NCBI RefSeq assembly: GCF_900129875.1 | Contig: NZ_FQXC01000001.1 | Span: 930,001 to 994,000, forward strand | Origin: Marivita hallyeonensis | Lineage (GTDB): Bacteria > Pseudomonadota > Alphaproteobacteria > Rhodobacterales > Rhodobacteraceae | Direction: 5' to 3' | Length of the DNA stretch: 64,000 nucleotides | Shown: piece by piece, positions 33,101 to 41,646 of the stretch | Layout: each line of letters begins with the position of its first letter | How positions within the stretch are numbered: position 1 is the first letter of the stretch | The notes under the pieces: model-generated | Seen by the model: only the letters and a program-made list of their open reading frames with translations | Database searches by the model: none | Told to the model about the DNA's origin: nothing | Made by a program: the position numbers and the translations under genes

Positions 33101-33578
33101 GCATCAGCGGATAGCCGATCTCGGCGGCCTCTTTCGCAATCGCCTTGAAATCGTCGCCCAGAACTTCGGTCGCGGGGATGACCGGTACGCCCGCCTCAAT
33201 CGCGACCTTCCGCGCCGACGCCTTGTCACCAAGCGACCGCATGGTTTCCGCCCTGGGACCGATAAAGGTGATCCCATTGGCCGCGCAGGCATCCACGAGA
33301 TCGGGGTTTTCCGACAGAAGCCCGTAGCCCGGATGCACCGCATCCGCGCCGCTTTGCTTGGCCACGCGGATGATCTCGTCAATCGACAGATACGCCGCAA
33401 CCGGTCCCATCCCCTCACCGATCCGGTAGGCCTCGTCGGCCTTGAAGCGGTGCAGGCCCAGCTTGTCTTCCTCGGCATAGACGGCGACCGTCTTTTTGCC
33501 CATCTCGTTGGCGGCTCGCATGATGCGGATGGCGATCTCGCCGCGGTTGGCAATGAGGATTTTCTGGAAATCGGGCAT
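30132..33578 (-). CDS. pyc: Pyruvate carboxylase
   Basis: A 1148-residue single-chain enzyme converting pyruvate and bicarbonate to oxaloacetate (anaplerosis). Domains in order: biotin carboxylase (1-460; KILIANRGEIAIRIMRAA at the start, KASWGGGGRGMR for ATP, and the EVNPRVQVEHTVTE region), carboxyltransferase TIM barrel (about 540-810; ITDTTMRDGHQSLLATRMR, and AGLMKPAAA), the tetramerisation/allosteric linker, and the C-terminal biotinyl domain with TIEAMKMETG (biotin Lys about residue 1112). Full length for the family. The lactate-dehydrogenase-type gene lies upstream on the same strand, 84 bases before its start. Confidence 0.97.
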   Translation of the reverse strand: MPDFQKILIANRGEIAIRIMRAANEMGKKTVAVYAEEDKLGLHRFKADEAYRIGEGMGPVAAYLSIDEIIRVAKQSGADAVHPGYGLLSENPDLVDACAANGITFIGPRAETMRSLGDKASARKVAIEAGVPVIPATEVLGDDFKAIAKEAAEIGYPLMLKASWGGGGRGMRPINGPDELKEKVLEGRREAEAAFGNGEGYLEKMIIRARHVEVQILGDSHGNIYHLYERDCSVQRRNQKVVERAPAPYLSEAQREELCELGRKICAHVNYECAGTVEFLMDMESGKFYFIEVNPRVQVEHTVTEEVTGIDIVQAQIMIAEGKSLAEATGKASQYDIRLNGHALQTRVTTEDPQNNFIPDYGRITAYRSATGMGIRLDGGTAYAGGVITRYYDSLLTKVTAWAPTPEKAIARMDRALREFRVRGVSTNIAFVENLLKHPTFLSNQYTTKFIDETPELFQFSKRRDRGTKVLTYIADITVNGHPEVAGRPKPAEDLKPARAPKLRVETPPPGTKTLLEEKGPQAVADWMLAQKGVLITDTTMRDGHQSLLATRMRSIDMIKVAPAYAANLPQLFSVECWGGATFDVAYRFLQECPWQRLRDLRARMPNIMTQMLLRGANGVGYTNYPDNVVQFFVKQAAETGVDVFRVFDSLNWVENMRVAMDAVLDTGRILEGTICYTGDLNDPDRSKYDLKYYVQMGKDLKAAGAHVLGLKDMAGLMKPAAATALVKTLKAELGLPVHYHTHDTSGAAIASIMAAAEAGVDAVDAAMDALSGNTSQPTLGSVVEALRHTDRATDLDISAIREISNYWEAVRGQYAAFETGQQAPASEVYLHEMPGGQFTNLKAQARSLGLEERWHEVAQTYADVNQMFGDIVKVTPSSKVVGDMALMMVSQGLTRADVEDADTDVSFPDSVVDMMKGNLGQPTGGWPKKLQKKILKGEKAFTDRPGKHAEPVDIEETRAKLIAELEGKLVDDEDLNGYLMYPKVFLDYMGRHRTYGPVRVLPTKTFFYGMTQGEEISPEIDPGKTLEIRLIAVGETQDDGEVRVFFELNGQPRTIRVPDRKAKAVTAARPKAEVGNDNHIGAPMPGVVASIAVSAGQKVKQGDLLLTIEAMKMETGLHAERDAVVKAVHVQVAAQIDAKDLLVELEG

Positions 33579-33662
33579 GGCAGCGGTCCTGACCTTTGTG
33601 TCTTCGGTCTGCTTATTCAGTATTCAGTGCGTTCTCAACTCGTAGAACTGGGTATGCGCCGA

Positions 33663-34817
33663 TTAAACCGGCGACACGAACGCCTTGCCGCGCAATTCAG
33701 CAGGCCGCGTGACGCCCAGCTGGCCCATATTGGCTTCCATGTCCTTGCGAAGGATATCCACCATATGGGGCGGGCCGTCCGTGTCGAGTGCGCCAAGCGC
33801 ATAATGCCACGCACGACCCAGCATCACGAAATCCGCGCCAAGCGCAATGGCGCGCAGAATGTCCAGACCGCCCTCTACGCCGCTGTCCATGATCAGGGGC
33901 ACCTTGGTCGCCTCGCGCATGGCGGGCAACGCCTCGATGGGGGCGGGGGAGGCGTCGAACTGGCGGCCCGCATGGTTCGACAACCAGATCGCATCGACGC
34001 CCATTGCCTCAAGCCGCGGCGCGTCCTCGGCGTTCAGCACGCCCTTGACGAAGAACGTGCCGTCCCAGGCATCGCGAAGCCATGTCACGTAATCCCAATC
34101 CGGAGAGGTCCGCAGCAGGTAGCCCGCGTGTTGTGTCGAACTCAGTCCCGTCACCTTGCCCGCGTAATCGTCAATCAGCTTCATGCGCGGCATCGCACCC
34201 ATGGCGGAGGTCTTCATCGCCCAAGTCGGACACATCGCGATCTGCGCCAACAAGCGCGGCGTCAGCTTCGGCGGCGTCGTCAGGCCTGACCGAACCTGCC
34301 GTTCCCGCCGGGACGGAACCGGCACATCGACGGTCAGGATGAGGGTCGAAAAGCCTGCATCCTTCGCCCGCTTCAGCATGTCCGACCGAATGCCCTCATC
34401 ACGCGGCGGGTACATCTGGAACCAGCCATTTCCGTCCAGACGCGGCGCGACCTCTTCAGGTGTCCGTGTCGCAACGGTCGAGATGCTGTAGGGGATCTTG
34501 GCATTGGTCGCCGCCCGCGCCAGTTTGCGCTCCGCATCGGGCCAGATCAGGCCCGACATGCCCACGGGGCTGATCCCGAACGGCGCACTATAGGTCTGAC
34601 CGCACAGCGTGGTGCTCAGATCGTACGAGATTTCACCATGCAAAACGGACGGCGTGAACAGCACCCGATCCAAAGCGTCCCTGTTGCGCTGCAGCGTCGC
34701 TTCCTTGCCCGTCGCGCTGTCGAGATACTCCCAGACGAATTTCGGGATCCGCCGTCTGGCACGGGCCTTGAGATCGCTGATCGCGGGATAACGGGCATGC
34801 AAATCCATAGCGGGCAT
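33663..34817 (-). CDS. FMN-dependent alpha-hydroxy-acid dehydrogenase (L-lactate dehydrogenase type)
   Basis: A 384-residue FMN TIM barrel. The N-terminus FVWEYLDSATGKEATLQRN, the FMN-binding SPVGMSGLIWPDAER (about 83-97), and the catalytic His with SNHAGRQFDASPAPI (about 274-288, H as proton acceptor, R for the carboxylate) identify the glycolate oxidase/LldD family. DSGVEGGLDILRAIALGAD closes the flavin site. Start codons are ATG 34817 and ATG 34808; neither has a strong ribosome site, and homologues start near the second. L-lactate is the likely substrate and pyruvate the product, which would suit the neighbouring pyruvate carboxylase. Confidence 0.82.
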   Translation of the reverse strand: MPAMDLHARYPAISDLKARARRRIPKFVWEYLDSATGKEATLQRNRDALDRVLFTPSVLHGEISYDLSTTLCGQTYSAPFGISPVGMSGLIWPDAERKLARAATNAKIPYSISTVATRTPEEVAPRLDGNGWFQMYPPRDEGIRSDMLKRAKDAGFSTLILTVDVPVPSRRERQVRSGLTTPPKLTPRLLAQIAMCPTWAMKTSAMGAMPRMKLIDDYAGKVTGLSSTQHAGYLLRTSPDWDYVTWLRDAWDGTFFVKGVLNAEDAPRLEAMGVDAIWLSNHAGRQFDASPAPIEALPAMREATKVPLIMDSGVEGGLDILRAIALGADFVMLGRAWHYALGALDTDGPPHMVDILRKDMEANMGQLGVTRPAELRGKAFVSPV

Positions 34818-34905
34818 TTGGAGCAAAGCCGCGGTATTTGTCCAGCGGCGGATTTTTCCGGGAGTCCGCGCGTTTCCGGGTACGAAAAAGTGCCTGTGGA
34901 TATGT

Positions 34906-34920
34906 GAACATTATCAGAAC
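34906..34920. promoter_or_regulatory. LexA (SOS) box upstream of uvrD
   Basis: The bases GAAC, seven spacer bases and GAAC form the alphaproteobacterial LexA operator (GTTC-N7-GTTC on the other strand). It lies 39 bases before the uvrD start, in an AT-rich stretch, so uvrD is probably part of the SOS regulon. Confidence 0.8.
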
Positions 34921-34959
34921 ATCTTTATCTCTTGTTGCGGCGGCGCTATCTTCGCGCGC

Positions 34960-37404
34960 ATGAGCAGTTTCGATGAAATGGAGGCGTTCGAAAGCGCCTC
35001 TCTGTCCGCCCGCGCCATGGCCGCGCGCCCGCAGCCCTATCTGGACGATCTCAACCCCGCGCAGCGCGAGGCAGTCGAGTTGCTGGATGGCCCGATTCTG
35101 ATGCTCGCTGGCGCAGGCACCGGCAAGACCAAGGCGCTGACCACGCGGATCGTGCATCTTCTGAACACCGGCCGCGCCCGTCAGAACGAAATTCTGGCGG
35201 TCACCTTTACCAACAAGGCCGCGCGCGAGATGAAAGAGCGGGTCGGGCGGCTTCTGGGCCAAACGGTTGAAGGCATGCCGTGGCTTGGCACGTTTCACTC
35301 GATCTGCGTCAAACTCCTGCGCCGTCACGCCGAACTGGCGGGGTTGAAGTCGAACTTCACGATCCTCGACACCGACGACCAGCTTCGGCTTTTGAAGCAA
35401 CTGGTGCAGGCGGCTGGAATCGACGATAAACGCTGGCCCGCGCGACAGCTTTCCGGGATCATCGACAACTGGAAAAACCGCGCGATCACGCCTGACAAGG
35501 TGCCGGCCGCCGATGCGGGCGCGTTCAACCACGAAGGGCCGAAGCTCTACGCGCAATATCAGGCGCGATTGAAAGAGCTGAATGCCGTCGATTTCGGTGA
35601 CCTGCTCTTGCACATGGTCACGATCTTTCAGGCGCATCCGGATGTGCTCGACCAATACCAGCGCTGGTTCAAATACATCCTCGTTGACGAGTATCAGGAC
35701 ACCAACGTCGCGCAGTATCTCTGGCTGCGACTGTTGGCCGGTGGTCACAAGAACATCTGCTGCGTCGGCGACGATGACCAGTCCATTTATGGCTGGCGCG
35801 GGGCCGAGGTGGGCAACATCCTGCGGTTCGAAAAGGATTTCGAGGGCGCGCATGTGGTGCGGCTGGAACAGAATTACCGCTCCACCCCGCATATCCTTGC
35901 CGCGGCAAGCTCGGTCATTCGCGGCAACGCCGCGCGTCTGGGTAAAGAGCTTTGGACTGACAAGAACGAGGGCGAGAAGGTGCGCCTGATCGGTCACTGG
36001 GACGGCGAGGAAGAGGCCCGCTGGATCGGTGAAGAGATCGAAGCGATGCAGGGTGGGACGCGGGGCATGCGCGGCATGTCCCTTGACGAAATGGCCATTC
36101 TCGTCCGCGCCAGCCACCAGATGCGCGCCTTTGAAGATCGGTTCCTAACGATCGGTCTGCCCTATCGCGTGATCGGCGGCCCGCGCTTCTACGAGCGGAT
36201 GGAGATCCGCGATGCGATGGCCTACTTCCGGCTGGTTGTGTCGCCTGACGACGATCTGGCGTTTGAGCGGATCGTCAACACGCCCAAGCGCGGTCTTGGC
36301 GACAAGGCCCAGCAAACCATTCAGACCGTTGCGCGCGCCAATGGCGTATCGCTGGTCGACGGCGCGGCGCTGGCGGTGGAGCAGGGTCTGATCAAAGGCA
36401 AAGGTGCAACCGAGCTGAAACTGCTTGTCGAGAACCTCGCGCGTTGGTCGAGCATGACAAAAGGCCAAGCAATCATTGAAGACAGTGACGAGTTGCTTGA
36501 CGATGGATCACAGGTTCTGAACACTGTCCGTTTTGGAGAGCCAGAAGTATCGCATGTGGAGCTTGCGCAAATTGTCCTCGACGAATCCGGTTACACCGCG
36601 ATGTGGCAGAACGACAAGACACCCGAAGCGCCGGGGCGGTTGGAAAACCTCAAAGAACTGGTCAAGGCACTGGAAGAATTCGACAATCTCCAGGGTTTCT
36701 TAGAACATGTCAGCCTGATCATGGACAACGACAAGGGCGGTGACGGCGAGAAAGTCTCGATCATGACGCTACACGCCGCAAAGGGACTCGAATTCCCCGC
36801 CGTGTTCCTTCCGGGATGGGAGGACGGACTGTTCCCATCGCAGCGGTCAATGGACGAGTCGGGTCTCAAGGGCCTCGAAGAGGAACGCCGTCTGGCCTAT
36901 GTCGGCATCACCCGCGCGGAAGAAATTTGCACCATCTCTTTCGCAGCCAATCGGCGCGTGTTCGGCCAGTGGCAGTCGTCCTTGCCGTCACGGTTCATCG
37001 ACGAATTGGACGAGGCGCATGTGGATGTTCTGACGCCGCCTGGCCTATACGGTGGCGGCTACGGCGCGGCCGGAATGGCTTCACCGGTCACGCAGGCGAT
37101 GGCCGGGTCGGACCTTCACGAAAAGGCGGCGGAAGCGAATGTCTACAACTCTCCCGGCTGGCGGCGTTTGCAGGCGCGTTCGGCCGAACGCCCGCTCAGC
37201 CAACCGCGCGAGACCCGCAACACGGTGATCGACGCCTCCGCAATCTCGGCCTACACGCTGGGTGAACGAGTGTTTCACCAGAAATTCGGCTACGGCGCGG
37301 TAGTCGGGATCGAGGGCGACAAGCTCGAGATCGAGTTCGAAAAAGCGGGCGTGAAGAAGGTTGTGGCCAAATTCATCTGCAGCGCGGATGACGTCCCGTT
37401 CTGA
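34960..37404 (+). CDS. uvrD: DNA helicase UvrD/PcrA
   Basis: An 814-residue superfamily 1A helicase for nucleotide excision and mismatch repair. Motifs in order: LAGAGTGKTKALT (motif I, about residue 51), TFTNKAAREMKERV (Ia), LVDEYQDTN (II), GDDDQSIYGWRGA (III), LEQNYRS (IV), TLHAAKGLEFPAVFLPGWEDGLFP (V) and EERRLAYVGITRA (VI). A C-terminal Tudor-like region (FHQKFGYGAVVGIEGDKLEIEFE) matches full-length PcrA/UvrD. A LexA box is just upstream. Confidence 0.96.
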   Translation: MSSFDEMEAFESASLSARAMAARPQPYLDDLNPAQREAVELLDGPILMLAGAGTGKTKALTTRIVHLLNTGRARQNEILAVTFTNKAAREMKERVGRLLGQTVEGMPWLGTFHSICVKLLRRHAELAGLKSNFTILDTDDQLRLLKQLVQAAGIDDKRWPARQLSGIIDNWKNRAITPDKVPAADAGAFNHEGPKLYAQYQARLKELNAVDFGDLLLHMVTIFQAHPDVLDQYQRWFKYILVDEYQDTNVAQYLWLRLLAGGHKNICCVGDDDQSIYGWRGAEVGNILRFEKDFEGAHVVRLEQNYRSTPHILAAASSVIRGNAARLGKELWTDKNEGEKVRLIGHWDGEEEARWIGEEIEAMQGGTRGMRGMSLDEMAILVRASHQMRAFEDRFLTIGLPYRVIGGPRFYERMEIRDAMAYFRLVVSPDDDLAFERIVNTPKRGLGDKAQQTIQTVARANGVSLVDGAALAVEQGLIKGKGATELKLLVENLARWSSMTKGQAIIEDSDELLDDGSQVLNTVRFGEPEVSHVELAQIVLDESGYTAMWQNDKTPEAPGRLENLKELVKALEEFDNLQGFLEHVSLIMDNDKGGDGEKVSIMTLHAAKGLEFPAVFLPGWEDGLFPSQRSMDESGLKGLEEERRLAYVGITRAEEICTISFAANRRVFGQWQSSLPSRFIDELDEAHVDVLTPPGLYGGGYGAAGMASPVTQAMAGSDLHEKAAEANVYNSPGWRRLQARSAERPLSQPRETRNTVIDASAISAYTLGERVFHQKFGYGAVVGIEGDKLEIEFEKAGVKKVVAKFICSADDVPF

Positions 37405-37489
37405 CAAACTGCTGAAGGTCGGCGAAACCCGTCGTTGTGGACGAGTTGCTTCGCGGTTCGCCGTCGCACACGGCCAATCCACCGTTTGG

Positions 37490-38887
37490 TCAGGTGCACT
37501 CCATGGTGCTGACGACCTTGTCGAACCGCGCATGGGCCAAATCGTCTTCGGTGATCCACATCTGCAGAACCCCGTCGACCATCTCCACCCCGCAGGCACA
37601 GGCAAGCTGGAACAGCATCACCTTGTCCTCGTGCAGAATGGCGGCATGCTGCATCAGGTACCCGGCCCCGAACATTTGAACCTGACGCGCGGCTACATCG
37701 GCGTCGCCGAAATCGTGCTTCGGTTCCGCTGACCGATCGGGGTGAAGATGCTTGAGATCCCGCGCTGCGGCGTGAAACCCGTTCCTGACCATAAATTGGA
37801 GGAAGGACCGCCGCGCCTCATGGTGCTTGAAGATGCCCATGATCTTGAGGTCGGCGGGTTCCTCATCCTGTGCCATTGAGTCCACAAAGCGCAGAAGCGC
37901 AACGAAGGCTTCCTTATCTGCCTCTGTCATCTCGCGCTTTTGACTGACCCGGGCATACCCCATCCATCGGCGCAGTTGCACATCGAAGCGAATGTTGACG
38001 GACGGCGCGTGATCGCAGGAAAAGGGTTCCCACCAGCCCGGGCGGTCTTCCATCCTTTCGGCCATGATCGCGTTCTGTTTGGCGCGAAACTTGGCGATCA
38101 TCTTGTGGTATCGTGGATGATCATTTCAATTGTCGATCTCGTAGGCCAACTCCTCGATCGGGAAGTCGTGGCAGCCGGCAAGGGCTTCCTTGGCAACCGC
38201 AAAGACGTAGCGCCAGTCCCACTGGAAGACGCCGCGCTTGAAATAGGATTGGAAGTATTCCGGAATGGTTTCAAAAAGTGGCTCACGCGCCGCTTGCGGG
38301 GTGGGCAAAGGCACCTCGTAGTCGAACCCTAGCGCATTCAACTGATCGGCGAAGGCCTTGTCGCGGCGATAGATTTCGTCCTCCGACACGCTGTTCCGGT
38401 CGAGGTTGCGCCAGAGAGAATTCTCGGCGCGCGCCGACAGAAACGCCGATGCCGCCATATGGCCCGGTTTGAGCGTCACCTGATTAGCGGCAAGAGCGTC
38501 GGGCTGAAACGCGTAAGCATCTTCGGGATCAAGACGGGGCAGCGGTTTTGGCGGCTGGCGCATTGGGGTTTCGGCCGTGGCCTCAGGGGCGTAAAGGACG
38601 ACCGGATCGACCTCGTAGACCATGTCGCCGTCGAGACGCAGAAAGATGTAGATGAAGCCCGTCTCGGGGAATTGCGGCATCTTGTAGTGATGCCCGGCCT
38701 GATCCATCTCGCGCGGGAGTGCGGCCAGGTCGATCTCTGCCACGAAATGAAACGGCTCGCCATCGCTGTGGAGGGGCCAGTCAAGTGATACGGGCAAGCG
38801 CGGATACCCGCCATAGCGCAACGCGCCGGTTTCGTTGTCGACCAGCGAAATCGCGGGCAGGGCAATGGGCGGAGCGTCTCTTGGCAC
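37490..38887 (-). pseudogene. DUF1963 protein interrupted by an in-frame TGA
   Basis: Two minus-strand segments read as one DUF1963 (YwqG-like) protein. The first (38887-38126, 253 residues) has YPRLPVSLDWPLHSDGEPFHF and FVAEIDLAALP; the second (from 38101 to 37490, 203 residues) has the family C-terminus VLQMWITEDDLAHARFDKV. Between them is a single TGA (38128-38126), and the reading frame continues in phase for eight codons to the ATG at 38101. No ribosome site stands before that ATG. So a single gene of about 465 codons has probably been broken by one stop mutation; a recoded stop, or a functional shortened first half, is possible. Function of the family is unknown. Confidence 0.7.
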
Positions 38888-39045
38888 TGTGCAATCCTCG
38901 TTTTTCGACAGTTTGCAGTGGAAATAGGCCCATTTGCGACGTCATGTCGGCCATACGGTGTCTTGCGCGTGATTCACCCGATAGGCTGCTGCGCGCTACC
39001 GGAGCGATTTGCGTGACCCTTACGCGGGTCGAACCAGGCATGTTC

Positions 39046-39073
39046 TTGACGCAGGGGCCCTGCGCGGTCTATT
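39046..39073 (+). promoter_or_regulatory. Candidate sigma-70 promoter of metZ
   Basis: TTGACG (39046-39051) and TCTATT (39068-39073) are 16 bases apart. The predicted transcript start, about 39080, falls exactly where the SAM-II aptamer begins. Confidence 0.55.
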
Positions 39074-39080
39074 GCGACGA

Positions 39081-39135
39081 CGTGGCGATTTGTTACCGGA
39101 TTGCGGGCCACGTTAAACATGCCGCTAAAAGGCCC
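39081..39135 (+). ncRNA. SAM-II riboswitch (metZ leader)
   Basis: The sequence has the SAM-II layout: stem CGTGG (39081-39085) with CCACG (39108-39112), enclosing GATTTG and CCGGATTGC, then GTTAAAC and the conserved GCTAAAAGG tail of the pseudoknot. SAM-II elements sit upstream of methionine genes in alphaproteobacteria; SAM binding lowers expression. It is directly followed by a terminator-like hairpin, then metZ. Confidence 0.92.
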
Positions 39136-39140
39136 GACGA

Positions 39141-39176
39141 AAGCCCCTTTCGCCTTGGCCGAACGGGGCTTTTTTG
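39141..39176 (+). terminator. Terminator-like hairpin between the SAM-II aptamer and metZ
   Basis: AGCCCC (39142-39147) pairs with GGGGCT (39165-39170) and is followed by a run of T. It sits between aptamer and start codon, so it is probably the expression platform (transcription attenuation) of the riboswitch. Six bases separate the aptamer from this stem. Confidence 0.75.
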
Positions 39177-39203
39177 TTGGGCTGGAGGCCCGGAGAGACG
39201 GTG

Positions 39204-40382
39204 ATGAAAGACAAAAAACCGCGCACCCGGCTGGTGCATGGTGGGACAAAGCGGTCCCAATGGAACGAGGTGAGCGAGGCGATCTTCCTCACCCAAGGAT
39301 TCGTCTACGACAGCGCGGAACAGGCGGAACAGCGCTTTATCAAGGCAGGCCCGGACGAATACATCTACGCGCGTTACGGGAACCCCACGGTCGCGATGTT
39401 CGAAGAACGCATCGCGCTTCTGGAAGGGGCCGAGGACGCCTTTGCCACGGCAAGCGGCATGGCCGCCGTGAACGGTGCGCTGATGTCGATGCTCAAGGCG
39501 GGCGACCACCTTGTGTCTGCGCGCGCCTTGTTCGGGTCCTGCCTCTACATCGTCGAGGATATCCTGCCGCGCTTCGGCGTCGAGGTGACGCTCGTGGATG
39601 GCGCGGATCTCGACCAGTGGCGCGACGCTGTGCGGCCTGACACCAAGGCGGTCTTCTTCGAGTCCATGTCGAATCCCACGCTGGAACTGGTTGATATCGA
39701 AGCGGTTTCCAGGATCGCACATGCGCAAGGTGCGACGGTGATCGTGGACAACGTGTTCTCCACACCGATCTTTTCGGACGCCTTTGGTCAGGGCGCTGAT
39801 GTGATCATCTATTCCTCGACCAAGCACATCGACGGGCAGGGCCGGACGCTGGGCGGCGTGATCCTCGGCACGCAGGAGTTCATCCGCAAGACGGTCGAGC
39901 CGTACATGAAGCACACTGGCGGCTCCATGTCCCCCTTTACCGCCTGGGTGCAGGTGAAGGGGCTGGAAACGCTCGATCTGCGCGTCCGGGCACAGGCCCA
40001 TTCGGCGCAGGCCATCGCCGAGGCGCTGGAAGGGCACGCGGCCTTGACCAAGGTGATCTACCCCGGTCTCGCCTCGCACCCGCAGGCAGAGCTTGCCGAG
40101 CGGCAAATGGGGTCGGGCGGTACGATGCTGTCGATCGAACTTGCGGGCGGGAAAGAGGCGGCGTTCCGGTTCCTGAACGCGCTTGAGGTCGTGGTCATCT
40201 CGAACAACCTTGGCGACGCCAAAAGCATCGCCACCCATCCTGCCACCACGACCCATCAGCGGTTAAGCGAAGATCAGCGCAAGATGCTGGGGATCAGCGA
40301 TGGATTGGTGCGGTTGTCGGTCGGCATCGAAGATTCCGGCGATTTGATCGAAGACCTGCAAAACGCCTTAAATGCAGCGTAA
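39204..40382 (+). CDS. metZ: O-succinylhomoserine sulfhydrylase
   Basis: A 392-residue Cys/Met-metabolism PLP enzyme. The PLP lysine is in YSSTKHIDGQGRTLGG (about 202-217); the N-terminal half has YARYGNPTVAMFEERIALLEGAE and FATASGMAAV. It forms homocysteine from O-succinylhomoserine and sulfide in methionine synthesis. The exact acyl substrate (succinyl or acetyl) is inferred from the MetZ-like sequence. GGAGAGACGG precedes ATG 39204. Expression is controlled by the SAM-II element upstream. Confidence 0.93.
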   Translation: MKDKKPRTRLVHGGTKRSQWNEVSEAIFLTQGFVYDSAEQAEQRFIKAGPDEYIYARYGNPTVAMFEERIALLEGAEDAFATASGMAAVNGALMSMLKAGDHLVSARALFGSCLYIVEDILPRFGVEVTLVDGADLDQWRDAVRPDTKAVFFESMSNPTLELVDIEAVSRIAHAQGATVIVDNVFSTPIFSDAFGQGADVIIYSSTKHIDGQGRTLGGVILGTQEFIRKTVEPYMKHTGGSMSPFTAWVQVKGLETLDLRVRAQAHSAQAIAEALEGHAALTKVIYPGLASHPQAELAERQMGSGGTMLSIELAGGKEAAFRFLNALEVVVISNNLGDAKSIATHPATTTHQRLSEDQRKMLGISDGLVRLSVGIEDSGDLIEDLQNALNAA

Positions 40383-40429
40383 TCCCTGATTTTCCCCTTA
40401 TAATTGATCCGTACTCCCGGATAAATCGT

Positions 40430-40442
40430 ACTCAGACTGAGT
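40430..40442. promoter_or_regulatory. Inverted repeat upstream of folE2
   Basis: ACTCAG-A-CTGAGT is a perfect dyad 60 bases before the folE2 start, in the gap after metZ. folE2 is often under zinc- or iron-responsive control in other bacteria, but this repeat does not match a site that I can name with confidence. Confidence 0.4.
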
Positions 40443-40502
40443 GGACATCACCGGTCTGGTACCTATCTGTTGGGTCCGACCCACAGGCGAGGGGGCCTGA
40501 TT

Positions 40503-41603
40503 ATGAATATCCATACACCTGAGTTCGACCGCAAACCGAGTCTCGATGAGGCCGAACAGGCGCTGGCCGTCTTGCGCCAGTGGGCGAACAAGGCCCATGA
40601 CGCCGAAATCGACCTTGTCGATCCGGTCCTGCGGAAGCTCGTCGACGGCGTGAAAGATGACGGCTACCCGGTGCTGTCGCGCGATTACCCCGATGGCTTT
40701 GCCGTGGACGCGGCCTACAAGGCGACGCTGCCGGACCTGCAAAACGGTCCATCTGCGCTCATCCGTGGGGCAAATCGCGGCATTCAGCATGTGGGCATCT
40801 CGAATTTCCGCCTGCCGATCAGCTATCACACGCGGGATAACGGAGACCTGACGCTGGAAACCAGTGTGACCGGTACGGTGAGCCTTGATGCCGACAAGAA
40901 GGGCATCAACATGAGCCGTATCATGCGGTCGTTCTACGTCCATGCTGAGAAGACGTTCAGCTTCAACGTGATCGAGGCGGCTTTGGACGATTACAAGTCC
41001 GATCTGGAATCCTTCGACGCCCGCATCAACATGCGTCTGTCCTTCCCGATGAAGATGGACAGCCTGCGGTCGGGATTGTCAGGGTATCAGTATTACGACA
41101 TCGCGCTGGAACTGGTCGAGATTGACGGCGTGCGCCGTCAGATCATGCATCTTGACTACGTCTACAGCTCGACTTGCCCTTGTTCGCTGGAATTGAGCGA
41201 ACACGCGCGCCGCGAGCGTGGACAGCTTGCCACGCCGCACTCGCAACGCTCAGTCGCGAGGATTTCGGTCGAGGTGAAGGACGGAAAGTGCCTCTGGTTC
41301 GAAGACCTGATCGACATGTGCCGCAAAGCGGTGCCGACAGAGACGCAGGTCATGGTGAAGCGCGAGGATGAACAGGCGTTTGCGGAGCTGAACGCGGCGA
41401 ACCCGATCTTCGTCGAAGACGCGGCACGCCTCTTTGCGGAGCAGTTGCAGAAAGACCCGCGCGTTGGTGATTACCGCGTTCTGGCCAGCCATCAGGAAAG
41501 CCTGCACAGCCACGATGCGGTGTCGGTCCTGACCGAAGGCACGCTATTCGCAGCGGAGAGCCTTGATCCAAAGCTCTTTTCGACACTCTTCCACGTCGGC
41601 TGA
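40503..41603 (+). CDS. folE2: GTP cyclohydrolase FolE2 (GTP cyclohydrolase IB)
   Basis: A 366-residue type IB GTP cyclohydrolase, converting GTP to dihydroneopterin triphosphate for folate. The catalytic cysteine is in YSSTCPCSLELSEHARRERG (about residue 222-241), followed by TPHSQRSVARISVEV. The unusual metal promiscuity of this family lets it replace the zinc enzyme FolE when zinc is scarce. Start ATG 40503 agrees with the conserved MNIHTPEFDRKPS region; an earlier frame start at 40470 lacks family similarity. A terminator follows. Confidence 0.94.
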   Translation: MNIHTPEFDRKPSLDEAEQALAVLRQWANKAHDAEIDLVDPVLRKLVDGVKDDGYPVLSRDYPDGFAVDAAYKATLPDLQNGPSALIRGANRGIQHVGISNFRLPISYHTRDNGDLTLETSVTGTVSLDADKKGINMSRIMRSFYVHAEKTFSFNVIEAALDDYKSDLESFDARINMRLSFPMKMDSLRSGLSGYQYYDIALELVEIDGVRRQIMHLDYVYSSTCPCSLELSEHARRERGQLATPHSQRSVARISVEVKDGKCLWFEDLIDMCRKAVPTETQVMVKREDEQAFAELNAANPIFVEDAARLFAEQLQKDPRVGDYRVLASHQESLHSHDAVSVLTEGTLFAAESLDPKLFSTLFHVG

Positions 41604-41612
41604 TTTGAAATT

Positions 41613-41646
41613 GCAGCCACGCCCATCCCAGGGTGTGGCTGTTTTC
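41613..41646 (+). terminator. Rho-independent terminator after folE2
   Basis: CAGCCACGCCC pairs with GGGTGTGGCTG around a five-base loop and ends in TTTT, ten bases after the folE2 stop. Confidence 0.88.

Noticed and set aside
32862-34289. 475-codon plus-strand frame across the pyc start and the lactate-dehydrogenase gene
   Set aside because: It spans two real minus-strand genes and the gap between them, which a real gene would not do here.
38099-38128. TGA in the DUF1963 gene as a selenocysteine codon
   Set aside because: The surrounding residues are not those of a redox site, no selenium gene is near, and a simple stop mutation is more likely.
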